From the NCBI RefSeq assembly GCF_014205165.1, contig NZ_JACHMZ010000001.1:4880501-4944500 (forward strand): a stretch of 64,000 nt of DNA, read 5' to 3'. The DNA is from Micromonospora carbonacea. Its GTDB lineage: Bacteria; Actinomycetota; Actinomycetes; Mycobacteriales; Micromonosporaceae. This document shows positions 41,780 through 50,877 of this stretch, piece by piece (positions within the stretch are counted from its first letter, which is position 1; every line of letters begins with the position of its first letter). The translations under genes and the position numbers were made by a program. Under the pieces are notes generated by a model. That model searched no databases and was not told the DNA's origin. It saw only the letters and a program-made list of their open reading frames with translations.

Positions 41780-43108
41780 TCAGCAGATCCGGAAGCCGTC
41801 GCAGGCGACCTTGATGGGTACGGCGAGACCGATGCCCTCGGCGTCGCGGGCCTTGGCGGTGGCGATGCCCACCACCTGCTTCTGGCCGTTGATGACGGGG
41901 CCACCGGAGTTGCCGGGGTTGATCGGCGCGTCGAACTGGATGACCGGGCCCGAGCCCTGCCCCGCCTCGCGGAAGGCGCTGACCACGCCGGTGGTGACGC
42001 TGTCCTGGAGGCCGAGCGGGGCGCCGACGACGACGATCTGCTGACCAGGCTTGACCGCGGTGGACGCCGTCACCAGCCCGGTGAACTTGCTGGTGGTGCG
42101 TAGCTGGGCGATGTCGTTGGCCTCGTCGACCTTGACGATGGTGGCCGGGTAGCGCTGGTCGGTGCGCTCCAGGAAGACCTCCCGGCCGCCGCCGACCCAG
42201 ACCGACTCGACCACGTGGAAGTTGGTGAACAGGTTGGTGCCGCCGCCGGTGTCGGGCTTGCCGACCGCGAAGGCGGTGCCGGTGAACTGCCCGGCCCGGA
42301 CCCGGAACACGCTGGGCAGCGCGGCGCTGGCCACCGCCTCCGGGTTGAACTGCGCCCCGGCCTGCTTCTCCAGGGCCTGCGCCCGCTGCTCCAGGCCGTC
42401 GAGCCGGGTGGCGTCGTCGGTCTGCGCGGTGGCCAGCCGCTGATCGGTGTCGGCCAGCCGGTCGGAGAGCCGGTTGATCTGGTACGCCTGCACGCCGCTC
42501 ACCACGGCCAGGACCAGGGCGAGCCCGAACGCGACGAACGTCAGCGCCCTGCCCCGGGGCCGCGGGGTGGCCCCGCCGGCCGGGGCGGGCGCGGGCCACG
42601 CCGACCCGGGGGCCGGGGACGCCCCGCCGTGCGGGTACGCCGGGCCGGGGAGCGCGGGCGACGGCGGCGCGGCGTATCCGGCCGGTGGCTGTTGGCCGGC
42701 GGCGGGTGACTGCTGCGGGGCGGCGGCCGGCGGCTGCGGGGCGGGCCAGCCGGCGGGCGTGGGGCCGGACCACTGGCCGGGCACGGCGGACTGGGCGGGC
42801 GGGGACGACGCGCCGGGCCAGTGCCCGGGCGGGGTGGCCTGGCCGGCGGGCGGCGGGGTGCCGCCGGCCGGCGGGTAGGAGCCCCCGGCCTGCGGATACA
42901 CGGCGGCGCTGCCGCGGTGCGGGTCGGTCCGGGGCGGATCCATGCGGGGCGGCAACGGGCCGGGGCGGGCGTCGCCGGCCGGGGTCGCGGGGGCGGCCGG
43001 CTCACCCACCGGCGGGTCGGCGGGTCGCGCCGGGGCGGCCCAGCCTCCGCCCGAGCCGTCGCCGGGCCCCTGCCCCGGGCCCGTCGCACCGTACCCAGCC
43101 GTCGTCAT
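41780..43108 (-). CDS. Membrane-anchored HtrA-like trypsin-fold serine protease
   Basis: Protein of 442 residues. A Pro/Ala/Gly-rich cytoplasmic region (1-190) precedes one membrane helix (TFVAFGLALVLAVVSGVQAY), a coiled coil (INRLSDRLADTDQRLATAQ onward) and an outside S1C-type protease domain. The triad is His in TNFHVVES, Asp in ANDIAQL and Ser in NPGNSGGPV, and all are intact. There is no PDZ domain after the catalytic part, unlike DegP. It could cut envelope proteins under stress, possibly including the outside domains of anti-sigma factors. ATG at 43108 with GGGGAGG about 9 bases upstream. Confidence 0.88.
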   Translation of the reverse strand: MTTAGYGATGPGQGPGDGSGGGWAAPARPADPPVGEPAAPATPAGDARPGPLPPRMDPPRTDPHRGSAAVYPQAGGSYPPAGGTPPPAGQATPPGHWPGASSPPAQSAVPGQWSGPTPAGWPAPQPPAAAPQQSPAAGQQPPAGYAAPPSPALPGPAYPHGGASPAPGSAWPAPAPAGGATPRPRGRALTFVAFGLALVLAVVSGVQAYQINRLSDRLADTDQRLATAQTDDATRLDGLEQRAQALEKQAGAQFNPEAVASAALPSVFRVRAGQFTGTAFAVGKPDTGGGTNLFTNFHVVESVWVGGGREVFLERTDQRYPATIVKVDEANDIAQLRTTSKFTGLVTASTAVKPGQQIVVVGAPLGLQDSVTTGVVSAFREAGQGSGPVIQFDAPINPGNSGGPVINGQKQVVGIATAKARDAEGIGLAVPIKVACDGFRIC

Positions 43109-43310
43109 CGTCACGTCCTCCCCGTCGCCGCCCTGGTGCCCGCCGACGCCGGTTCCGTCCCGGGCGGCGGCCCGAAGGAACGTACCCGCGCCGCCGCGCT
43201 TTGTCTTCCCCGATGTCCGACCCTGGCATGCCCGGTCAAGTAGCCGACGCGGATCGCACGACGCCGACACACACCGCACCCGGCTGCGCGCGCCGGATCG
43301 CCGCGCGCAC

Positions 43311-43316
43311 TAGGGT
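43311..43316 (+). promoter_or_regulatory. -10 box (TAGGGT) of a leaderless transcript
   Basis: TAGGGT lies six bases before the GTG at 43323; no Shine-Dalgarno sequence is present. Confidence 0.55.
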
Positions 43317-43322
43317 TGTCAG

Positions 43323-44651
43323 GTGACCGACGAACCACCCCTGCGCCGTCGGGCCGCCGAAAGCCGAACGGGAAACGAGCCGCACCAACCGCCGTCGGCC
43401 GCGCCGGAGCCGGTGGACGCGGGGCCCGAACCGACCGTCGACGGGCCCGTGCCCCTGACCGCCCCCCGCGAGGGGACACCCGAGCCGGTGACGACCGAGG
43501 CCGGGCTGGCCGAGGTCGTGGCCCGCTTCGCCGCCGGCACCGGCCCGGTCGCCCTGGACGCGGAGCGCGCCTCGGGCTACCGCTACAGCCAGCGGGCGTA
43601 CCTGGTGCAGCTGCGCCGGGCGGGGGCCGGCACCGCGCTGGTCGACCCGCTGCCGCTGCCCGACCTGAGCAGCCTCGACGCGGCCATCGCCGACGCCGAG
43701 TGGGTGCTGCACGCCGCCAGCCAGGACCTGACCTGCCTGGCCGAGGTGGGGCTGCGCCCGCGCCGGCTGTTCGACACGGAACTGGCCGCCCGGCTGGCGG
43801 GATTCGAGCGGGTCGGGCTGGCCGCGCTGACCGAGCAGCTACTCGGCTTCAGCCTGGAGAAGCACCACTCGGCGGCGGACTGGTCGAGCCGGCCGCTGCC
43901 GGAGTCGTGGCTCACCTACGCCGCGCTGGACGTGGAGATGCTGACCGACCTGCGTGACGTGCTCGACGCGGAGCTGGCCCGTCAGGGCAAGTCGGCGTGG
44001 GCGGCGGAGGAGTTCGCCGCGCTGGTGCGCAGCGTCGACCGGCCGCCCCGGGTCCGGGCGGAGCCGTGGCGGCGCACCTCTGGCATCCACCGGGTGCGGG
44101 GGGCGCGCGCCCAGGCGCGGATCCGGGCCCTCTGGTATGCCCGGGACCAGATCGCCTCCCGCCGGGACGCCGCGCCGGGCCGGGTCCTGCCGGACTCGGC
44201 GATCGTGGCCGCCGCCGAGCTGGACCCGAGGGACGAGAAGACGCTGCTGACCCTGCCGGGCTTCGGCGGCCGGTCGGTGCGCCGCCTGGCCCGCACCTGG
44301 CTGGCGGCGCTGGACGACGCCCGGCAGTTGCCCGACGACGCGCTGCCGGTGACGCCGGTGGTCGAGGGGCCGCCCCCGCCGCACCGCTGGGCGGAGCGGG
44401 ACCCGGTGGCGGCGGGCCGGCTGGCCCGGTGCCGGGAGGTGGTGGTCCGGATCGCGGGCGAGCACACCCTGCCGCCGGAGAACCTGATCGCCCCGGACTC
44501 GATCCGCCGGCTCGCCTGGACCCCGCCGGACGAGGTGTCCGAGGCGACGGTCGCCGAGACGCTCCGGGGCTTCGGGGCGCGGGAGTGGCAGCTCACGCTG
44601 CTGGTGGCCGACCTGGCCGCCGCGCTGGCGGGTCCGGCGCCGGCGGTCTGA
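43323..44651 (+). CDS. rnd: Ribonuclease D-like 3'-5' exonuclease with HRDC domain
   Basis: Protein of 442 residues; a Pro-rich leader of 50 residues precedes a DEDD exonuclease fold. The first acidic pair is in VALDAERASGYRYSQRAYLVQL, the next Asp in HAASQDLTCLAEVGL, and the last motif YAALDVEML carries the Tyr and Asp. An HRDC domain follows (ALWYARDQIASRRDAAPGRV onward). It would trim tRNA or other stable RNA 3' ends. GTG start is leaderless. In most actinobacteria it lies directly beside DUF3000; here two extra genes intervene. Confidence 0.92.
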   Translation: MTDEPPLRRRAAESRTGNEPHQPPSAAPEPVDAGPEPTVDGPVPLTAPREGTPEPVTTEAGLAEVVARFAAGTGPVALDAERASGYRYSQRAYLVQLRRAGAGTALVDPLPLPDLSSLDAAIADAEWVLHAASQDLTCLAEVGLRPRRLFDTELAARLAGFERVGLAALTEQLLGFSLEKHHSAADWSSRPLPESWLTYAALDVEMLTDLRDVLDAELARQGKSAWAAEEFAALVRSVDRPPRVRAEPWRRTSGIHRVRGARAQARIRALWYARDQIASRRDAAPGRVLPDSAIVAAAELDPRDEKTLLTLPGFGGRSVRRLARTWLAALDDARQLPDDALPVTPVVEGPPPPHRWAERDPVAAGRLARCREVVVRIAGEHTLPPENLIAPDSIRRLAWTPPDEVSEATVAETLRGFGAREWQLTLLVADLAAALAGPAPAV

Positions 44652-44810
44652 CCCGGCAGCCCGCATCGGCGGCGGCCTGACCCGGCAGCCGGCACCGGTG
44701 GCGGCCTGACGCGGCGCCCCGGGGCCGGCAAAGGTCGCGGGCCGGCGGCGCCGCCGCCGGACGTTCCGGCGATGTGGGGTGGGCCACACGGGGCGTGGTG
44801 TCGAGGATGG

Positions 44811-44824
44811 TTACTGGCGAGTAG
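44811..44824. promoter_or_regulatory. Candidate TetR-type operator upstream of fadA-fadB
   Basis: TACT (44812-44815), GGCG, AGTA (44820-44823) form a short palindrome about 100 bp before fadA. The shape resembles operators of fatty-acid TetR repressors in actinobacteria; the match is short and unproven. Confidence 0.3.
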
Positions 44825-44919
44825 CATCCGAGGGACCACGCCCGTGCCGCGATCCTCGTTCGGTCCGTGGTGCCGCTGGTCGGCGACGTGGCCGAGTCAG
44901 GGTCGAAAAGGAGGCTCAA

Positions 44920-46143
44920 GTGCCCCGTGAAGTCCGCGATGTCGTCTTCGTCGACGGCGTCCGCACCCCGTTCGGCAAGGCGGGTGGCATGTACGCCAAC
45001 ACCCGCGCCGACGACCTGGTGATCCGCTGCATCCGCGAGCTGCTGCGCCGCAACCCGCAGCTGCCGCCGGAGCGGGTCGAGGAGGTCGCCATCGCCGCCA
45101 CCACCCAGATCGGCGACCAGGGCCTCACCATCGGCCGCACCGCCGCCCTGCTGGCCGGCCTGCCGAAGACCGTCCCGGGCTTCGCCATCGACCGGATGTG
45201 CGCCGGGGCGATGACCGCCGTCACCACCGTGGCCGGCGGCATCGCCATGGGCGCGTACGACGTGGCGATCGCCGGGGGCGTCGAGCACATGGGCCGGCAC
45301 CCGATGGGCGAGGGCATCGACCCCAACCCGCGGATCGTCGCGGAGAAGCTGGTCGACCCGTCCGCCCTGGTCATGGGGGCCACGGCGGAGAACCTGCACG
45401 ACCGGGTGCCGCACATCACCAAGGAGCGCACGGACGCGTTCGCGCTCGCCTCCCAGCAGAGGACCGCGAAGGCGTACGCCAACGGCAAGCTCCAGGGCGA
45501 CCTGGTGCCGATGGCGATCCGCGACGACGAGGGCGGCTGGGGCCTGGCCACGGTCGACGAGGCGCCCCGCGACACCTCGCTGGAGAAGCTCGCCACCCTC
45601 AAGACCCCGTTCCGCCCGCACGGCAAGGTCACCGCGGGCAACGCGGCCGGCCTCAACGACGGCGCCACCGCGAGCCTGCTCGCCGCCGAGGACACCGCCC
45701 GCGAGCTGGGTCTCCCGGTCGCCATGCGGCTGGTGTCGTACGGCTTCGTCGGCGTCGAGCCGGAGGTGATGGGCGTCGGGCCGATCCCGTCGACGGAGAA
45801 GGCGCTGCGCATCGCGGGCCTGGGCATCGACGACATCGGCCTGTTCGAGCTGAACGAGGCGTTCGCCGTGCAGGTGCTCGCCTTCCTCGACCACTTCGGC
45901 ATCGCCGACGACGACCCCCGGGTCAACCCGTGGGGCGGCGCGATCGCCATCGGTCACCCGCTCGCGTCCTCCGGGGTGCGGCTGATGACGCAGCTCGCCC
46001 GGCAGTTCGCCGAGCACCCCGAGGTCCGCTACGGCCTCACCGCCATGTGCATCGGCATCGGCATGGGCGGCACGGTCATCTGGGAGAACCCACACTGGAC
46101 GGAGTCCAGCAAGCAGGCCCAGCGGGAGGGTGGAGACAAGTGA
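44920..46143 (+). CDS. fadA: Acetyl-CoA acyltransferase (3-ketoacyl-CoA thiolase) FadA
   Basis: Thiolase of 407 residues catalysing the last step of beta-oxidation, splitting 3-ketoacyl-CoA. The acyl-binding Cys94 is in IDRMCAGAMT, the catalytic His346 in AIAIGHPLASSG and the second Cys377 in AMCIGIGMGG. Thiolase opening VFVDGVRTPFGKAGG is intact. GTG start with AAAAGGAGG upstream. The stop overlaps the next gene GTG, so the pair forms the trifunctional beta-oxidation complex. Confidence 0.95.
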   Translation: MPREVRDVVFVDGVRTPFGKAGGMYANTRADDLVIRCIRELLRRNPQLPPERVEEVAIAATTQIGDQGLTIGRTAALLAGLPKTVPGFAIDRMCAGAMTAVTTVAGGIAMGAYDVAIAGGVEHMGRHPMGEGIDPNPRIVAEKLVDPSALVMGATAENLHDRVPHITKERTDAFALASQQRTAKAYANGKLQGDLVPMAIRDDEGGWGLATVDEAPRDTSLEKLATLKTPFRPHGKVTAGNAAGLNDGATASLLAAEDTARELGLPVAMRLVSYGFVGVEPEVMGVGPIPSTEKALRIAGLGIDDIGLFELNEAFAVQVLAFLDHFGIADDDPRVNPWGGAIAIGHPLASSGVRLMTQLARQFAEHPEVRYGLTAMCIGIGMGGTVIWENPHWTESSKQAQREGGDK

Positions 46144-48209
46144 GCGCGCTCGCCGCACCGAACGAGGTGGTCACCCGGGCGCTGCTGCGCCAGGTGCACG
46201 TGCCGGGGCTGGCCCGCCCGGCCGCCCTGATCACCCTCGACAACGGCTTCGACCACACCAAGCCGAACAGCTTCGGTCCGGGCGGCCTGACCAGCCTCGA
46301 CGAGGCGATCACCGCCGCCCTCGCGGCGGACCCGGCGTTCGTCGCGGTCACCGGCAAGCCGTACGTCTTCTGCGTCGGCGCCGACATCACCAGCCTGCCG
46401 CAGCTCGCCGACCGGGAGCAGGCCCTGGAGATCGGGCGGCTCGGCCACCGGGTCTTCGCCCGGCTGAAGGACAGCACCGTCCCGACGTTCGCGTTCGTCA
46501 ACGGCGCGGCGATGGGCGGCGGCCTGGAGCTGGCGCTGCACTGCCACTACCGGACGCTGTCCGGCGGGGCGTCGGCCCTGGCGCTGCCGGAGGTCTCCCT
46601 CGGCCTGATCCCCGGCTGGGGCGGCACCCAGCTCCTGCCGAACCTGATCGGCATCCCGGCCGCCACCCAGGTGATCCTGCAGAACCCGCTGATGCAGAAC
46701 AAGATGCTCAAGCCGAAGCAGGCCGCCGAGCTGGGCATCGCCGACGTGCTGCTGGAGCCGGCCGACTTCCTGGAGCGGTCCCTCCAGTGGGCGGCCGGCG
46801 TGGTGCGCGGCGAGATCACCGTGACCCGGCCCGAGGTCGACCGGGACATGTGGGCGGGCGTGCTCTACTTCGCCCGGCAGACCCTCGACCAGCGGCTGCA
46901 CGGCGCGGTCCCCGCCGCGTACAAGGCGCTGGACCTGCTGGAGACGGCGAAGGACGCCGACTTCGCGGCCGGCACCGCCGCCGAGGACGAGGCCCTGGCC
47001 GACCTGATCTTCTCCGAGGAGCTGCGCAGCGGGCTCTACGCGTTCGACCTGGTGCAGCGGCGGGCCAAGCGGCCGGCCGGCGCGCCCGACAGGGGCCTGG
47101 CCCGGCCGGTGAACAAGGTCGGCATCGTCGGCGCCGGCCTGATGGCCAGCCAGCTCGCGCTGCTGTTCGCCCGCCGCCTCCAGGTGCCGGTCGTCCTGAC
47201 CGACCTCGACCAGGGCCGCGTCGACAAGGGGGTGGGCTACGTGCACACCCAGATCGAGAAGGCCGTCAGCAAGGGCCGGATGGACAAGGGCACGGCCGCC
47301 AGGCTGTACGGGCTGGTCAGCGGCTCGGTCGACAAGGCCGCCTTCGCCGACGCCGACTTCGTCATCGAGGCCGTGTTCGAGGACCTGGACGTCAAGAAGC
47401 AGGTCTGGGCCGAGCTGGAGAAGATCGTCTCCCCGGAGGCGGTGCTCGCCACGAACACCTCCAGCCTCTCGGTCACCGCGATGGCCGCCGAGCTGGAGCA
47501 CCCGGAGCGGGTGGTCGGCTTCCACTTCTTCAACCCGGTCGCGGTGCTGCCGCTGCTGGAGATCGTGCGGGGCGAGCGCACCGACGACGCCACCCTCGCC
47601 ACCGCGTTCGCGGTCGGCAAGCAGCTCAAGAAGTCGTCGGTGCTGGTCTCCGACGCCCCGGCGTTCGTGGTGAACCGGCTGCTCACCCGCTTCCTCGGCA
47701 CCGTCTTCGCCGCCGTCGACGCCGGCACCCCGCTGGACGTGGCGAACGCCGCGCTGGACCCGTTGGGCCTGCCGATGCGCCCGCTCGCCCTGCTCCAGCT
47801 CGTCGGCCCGGCCGTGGCGTACCACGTGGGCGGCACCCTGCACGGCGCGTTCCCGGACCGGTTCGCCGTGAGCGAGAACCTACGCCGGATCGCCGAGTCG
47901 GGGCAGCCGATCGTGGTCGACGACGAGATCAACGCCGACGTCGCCAGGCTGCTGGTCGTCGGCGACGAGCCGCTGACCGCCGAGCAGGTGCGGCGCAACG
48001 CGCTCGACGCGCTGGCGCAGGAGGTGCGGCTGATGCTCGACGAGGGCGTCGTCGCCGAGGCGCAGGACATCGACCTGTGCCTGATCCTCGGCGCGGGGTG
48101 GCCGTTCCACCTGGGCGGCGTCACGCCGTACCTGGACCGGACGGGCACCAGCGAGCGGGTGACCGGCCGCCGGTTCCTGCCGCCCGGCGTGGCCAGCCTG
48201 CCCGCCTGA
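46140..48209 (+). CDS. fadB: Fatty-acid oxidation complex alpha subunit (enoyl-CoA hydratase / 3-hydroxyacyl-CoA dehydrogenase)
   Basis: Bifunctional enzyme of 689 residues. A crotonase-type hydratase domain (about 1-300) has the oxyanion segment NGAAMGGGLELALHCHYR and the catalytic Glu region PEVSLGLIPGWGGTQ. The 3-hydroxyacyl-CoA dehydrogenase begins at about 325 with NAD fold VGIVGAGLMASQLALLFA and catalytic GFHFFNPVAVLPLLEIV. Two C-terminal helical domains complete it, ending near PFHLGGVTPYLD. It hydrates enoyl-CoA and oxidises the product before thiolysis by FadA. GTG overlaps the fadA stop. Confidence 0.95.
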   Translation: MSALAAPNEVVTRALLRQVHVPGLARPAALITLDNGFDHTKPNSFGPGGLTSLDEAITAALAADPAFVAVTGKPYVFCVGADITSLPQLADREQALEIGRLGHRVFARLKDSTVPTFAFVNGAAMGGGLELALHCHYRTLSGGASALALPEVSLGLIPGWGGTQLLPNLIGIPAATQVILQNPLMQNKMLKPKQAAELGIADVLLEPADFLERSLQWAAGVVRGEITVTRPEVDRDMWAGVLYFARQTLDQRLHGAVPAAYKALDLLETAKDADFAAGTAAEDEALADLIFSEELRSGLYAFDLVQRRAKRPAGAPDRGLARPVNKVGIVGAGLMASQLALLFARRLQVPVVLTDLDQGRVDKGVGYVHTQIEKAVSKGRMDKGTAARLYGLVSGSVDKAAFADADFVIEAVFEDLDVKKQVWAELEKIVSPEAVLATNTSSLSVTAMAAELEHPERVVGFHFFNPVAVLPLLEIVRGERTDDATLATAFAVGKQLKKSSVLVSDAPAFVVNRLLTRFLGTVFAAVDAGTPLDVANAALDPLGLPMRPLALLQLVGPAVAYHVGGTLHGAFPDRFAVSENLRRIAESGQPIVVDDEINADVARLLVVGDEPLTAEQVRRNALDALAQEVRLMLDEGVVAEAQDIDLCLILGAGWPFHLGGVTPYLDRTGTSERVTGRRFLPPGVASLPA

Positions 48210-48226
48210 TCCTCCCCGCTCCCCCG

Positions 48227-48278
48227 CGATCGCGGCGGCCGGACGTCCCTTTCGTGGGCGTCTCGGCCGCCGCGATCG
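48227..48278. terminator. Palindromic element after fadB
   Basis: Perfect 15-bp arms CGATCGCGGCGGCCG and CGGCCGCCGCGATCG with a 22-base loop, preceded by CTCCCCCG as in the 23.75 kb element. Confidence 0.75.
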
Positions 48279-48373
48279 TCGTTCACCTCACCTTCGCCCC
48301 GGCGGGGTCGGTGGCTGTCGGTGGGGCTGGCTACGATCACCGCTCCTGATCAACTGACTGGAGCTGAATCGAC

Positions 48374-49087
48374 ATGTCCCAGCCGTCGGGCAACCCCTAT
48401 CCGCAGCAGCCCTACGGGGAGCAGCCCGCCCCGCAGCAGCCGGGCGGCTACCCGCCGCCGGCCGGCCAGCCCTACGGCGCGCCGTCCCCCGCGCCGCTGC
48501 CGCCGAAGAAGTCCAAGGCCGGCAAGATCGTGCTCATCGTCCTGGCCGTGGTGCTGGTGCTCTGCCTCGGCGGCGCGGCGATCACCTGGTTCGCCGTGAA
48601 GGACGAGGTCGGCGACGTGGTCGACGCCACCAAGACCCGGGTCACCGCACCGGCCACCCTCGCCGGCCGCAAGCAGGTCACCGACCCGGAGCTGACGAAG
48701 CTGTCGGACGAACTGGTCGCCGACATGAAGTCGACCGTGCAGAACGAGACCAGCACCGCCGGGGCGTTCTACGGCGACGCCGCGAAGCAGGACCTCGTGA
48801 TGATCGCCGCGGCCTCGGGCGTGCTGGCGGACCCGAAGAAGGAACTGGACGACGCGATCGCCGGCCTCAAGACCCAGCTGACCGTCCAGGAGATGACCGC
48901 CACCGAGCCGGGCCCGCTCGGCGGCGAGGCGCGCTGCGGCGACGGCAAGACCGCGGGCATGCCGCTGGGCGTCTGCGTCTGGGCCGACCGGGGCAGCCTC
49001 GGCATGATCGTGGTGTTCTTCAAGTCCGCCAAGCAGGCGGAGGCCGAGTTCGTCACCATGCGCGGCCAGATCGAGCAGCGCTCCTGA
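48374..49087 (+). CDS. Proline-rich single-pass membrane protein with extracytoplasmic domain
   Basis: Protein of 237 residues: cytoplasmic Pro/Gln/Tyr-rich head (NPYPQQPYGEQPAPQQPGGY), one membrane helix (IVLIVLAVVLVLCLGGAAITWF), and an outside domain of about 170 residues including ATLAGRKQVTDPELTKLSDEL and two cysteines late on (ARCGDGK, GVCVWADRG), probably a disulphide. Such actinobacterial proteins have no assigned function. TACGAT at 48331-48336 may be its -10; GGAG lies just before the ATG. Confidence 0.8.
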   Translation: MSQPSGNPYPQQPYGEQPAPQQPGGYPPPAGQPYGAPSPAPLPPKKSKAGKIVLIVLAVVLVLCLGGAAITWFAVKDEVGDVVDATKTRVTAPATLAGRKQVTDPELTKLSDELVADMKSTVQNETSTAGAFYGDAAKQDLVMIAAASGVLADPKKELDDAIAGLKTQLTVQEMTATEPGPLGGEARCGDGKTAGMPLGVCVWADRGSLGMIVVFFKSAKQAEAEFVTMRGQIEQRS

Positions 49088-49094
49088 GCCACGC

Positions 49095-49135
49095 GGCGTC
49101 GGTCCCCTGCGCCGGCGGCGCAGGGGACCGACGCC
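49095..49135. terminator. Very strong hairpin terminator
   Basis: Perfect 19-bp stem (arms 49095-49113 and 49117-49135, core GGTCCCCTGCGCC) with a 3-base loop, starting 7 bases past the membrane-protein stop. Confidence 0.85.
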
Positions 49136-49216
49136 GTCCCGAAAGGCCGCACGCAGCTTCCGCTCGGACGTCAGCATCGCGACTGCGTCGGCTCGGGACG
49201 GCTGGGACCATGACCC

Positions 49217-50752
49217 GTGGCCCAGATATCGGTGCGGCGCAAGCTCGGCTGGTTGCTCGCGACGAATCGCAGGCTCGGCCCCGATCCGGCCCTGCGCTGC
49301 GGGAACGGGTTCGCCCGCGCGGTCGGAGGCTCGACGTCACCGTCGTCGGTGACCCGCTGGGAGAGGGGCCAGGTGGCCGCCGGACGGCGCACCATCCGGC
49401 GATACGAGCAACTGCTCGGCCTGCCCACGGGACAGCTCACCACGGTCTCGGACGCGATGGTGCGTCTCGAGACATCGACTCGGCTGCGGACCGGCGTCGG
49501 GCGACTCGACGACGTCGCCCTCGACACCCTGCTCGAAAAGATCGGCGGCGATGCCCCGCTGCACGGCGCCGAATGGGTCCAACTCACCGAGCAGATCGAG
49601 TCCTCTCCCGGGCTGGTGCTGCATCCCCGCAGGCTGTGGCGCACGATCGCGGAACGACTGTTGACCGAGCTGATCGTCGCCGAGAAGGGGGAATGGCTGC
49701 ACCGCAGTGAGGCCATGAGCCGGCTGTTGGAGCATCCGGTCGCTCGCGCCCACGCCGTCGCGGCCTGCATCGCGCTCGTCGAGGACGACACGTCGCCGGT
49801 GGTCGTCGAGCCGCTGGGCCTGCTCGACGTCGTCTCGGACGACACCGCCAACCGGTACGTCTTCCAGCAGCTCACCCACCCGAAGGGGGAACGCGCCTTC
49901 CAGGGCGCCCTGCGCACCGCGTCGCGGAAGATCCGGCACGGGCACTTCACCGAGTCCCAGTTGCGGCGGCTCGCTCCCGTCGTACGAGAGGCGCTGCACG
50001 ACCCGCCACCCGATCCCGACCGCCTCGCGCTCGCCCTCGACGTCGCCCGCCTGCTCTCGGGCCGCGCCCCTGCACGGGCGGCCCTGCGCGGGATGGTCCC
50101 GCCCGATCAGCCGGCCGCCCGGTGGATGTGGACGTCGACCCGCCTCGCCGAGCCCGCCACGGCACGCGCGGTCAGCCTCAGCCTGGCCCGCCTGACCCAG
50201 GCCCAGCACCGCAGCGAGGCAGCCGAACCCGACGAGGTCCTCGCGGGCGTGATCGAGGAGGCGCTCTACAGTTCGAGCCCCGACCGGCGCCTGCTGCACG
50301 GTCAACTCCTCGCCGCCACACCGCTGCGTGAAGCGCTGGGGAACGCGTTCCTGACCGAGGCGACCGCCGGCCTGGGCCGGCGCGACGAGACCTTCGCGGT
50401 CACCGCCCTGCCGGCGATGACCGTGCTCAACGTCAGCACACACCGGCCGCTGATCGGACGCATCCTCTCGGGTCCGGGCTTCAGCCCGACCCTGCGGCAC
50501 GCCGCGGCGCGGGCCCTGCCGCACTGCCCGGGCCGGTTCCCGGAGCCGGTCTGGCGCACGATCCTCGCCCGTCAGCTCGCTCGGTCGCAGGGCGTCACCG
50601 GCAGGATCGAGGCCGACGTCCTGCGGGCCATCGTCTACGGCATCGGCACCGACGGCCACACCGAGCTGCTGGCGGCGATCCGCGCCGATCCCGCGCTGCC
50701 TCCCGACTGCCGGTCGACCGCGCACTGGCAGCTATCACAAGCAAGGCGGTGA
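49217..50752 (+). CDS. HTH-domain protein with a long all-helical C-terminus
   Basis: Protein of 511 residues. The first 70 have a Cro/C1-like HTH pattern (VRRKLGWLLATNRRLG, then SPSSVTRWERGQVAAGRRTIRRYEQLLGL). The other 440 are helical with repeating Leu/Ala/Arg, probably HEAT/TPR-like, with no recognised catalytic motif. GTG start; no strong ribosome site. Codon choice looks slightly less GC-biased than neighbours, which may indicate transfer. It is followed at 126 bp by a secreted DUF2690-like protein, a family often fused to HTH domains, so the two may form one regulatory pair. Confidence 0.7.
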   Translation: MAQISVRRKLGWLLATNRRLGPDPALRCGNGFARAVGGSTSPSSVTRWERGQVAAGRRTIRRYEQLLGLPTGQLTTVSDAMVRLETSTRLRTGVGRLDDVALDTLLEKIGGDAPLHGAEWVQLTEQIESSPGLVLHPRRLWRTIAERLLTELIVAEKGEWLHRSEAMSRLLEHPVARAHAVAACIALVEDDTSPVVVEPLGLLDVVSDDTANRYVFQQLTHPKGERAFQGALRTASRKIRHGHFTESQLRRLAPVVREALHDPPPDPDRLALALDVARLLSGRAPARAALRGMVPPDQPAARWMWTSTRLAEPATARAVSLSLARLTQAQHRSEAAEPDEVLAGVIEEALYSSSPDRRLLHGQLLAATPLREALGNAFLTEATAGLGRRDETFAVTALPAMTVLNVSTHRPLIGRILSGPGFSPTLRHAAARALPHCPGRFPEPVWRTILARQLARSQGVTGRIEADVLRAIVYGIGTDGHTELLAAIRADPALPPDCRSTAHWQLSQARR

Positions 50753-50877
50753 CACAAGTCGATTTGCGTCCCGGCGCTTCCGCGCAAAGCCATCCGGGCC
50801 CACCGGTCGGCGCTCCTACCGTGAGTTCCACGGGCCGAACAGAAGCGAACGCCTGGCAGGAGCAACGAGGAGGACAC

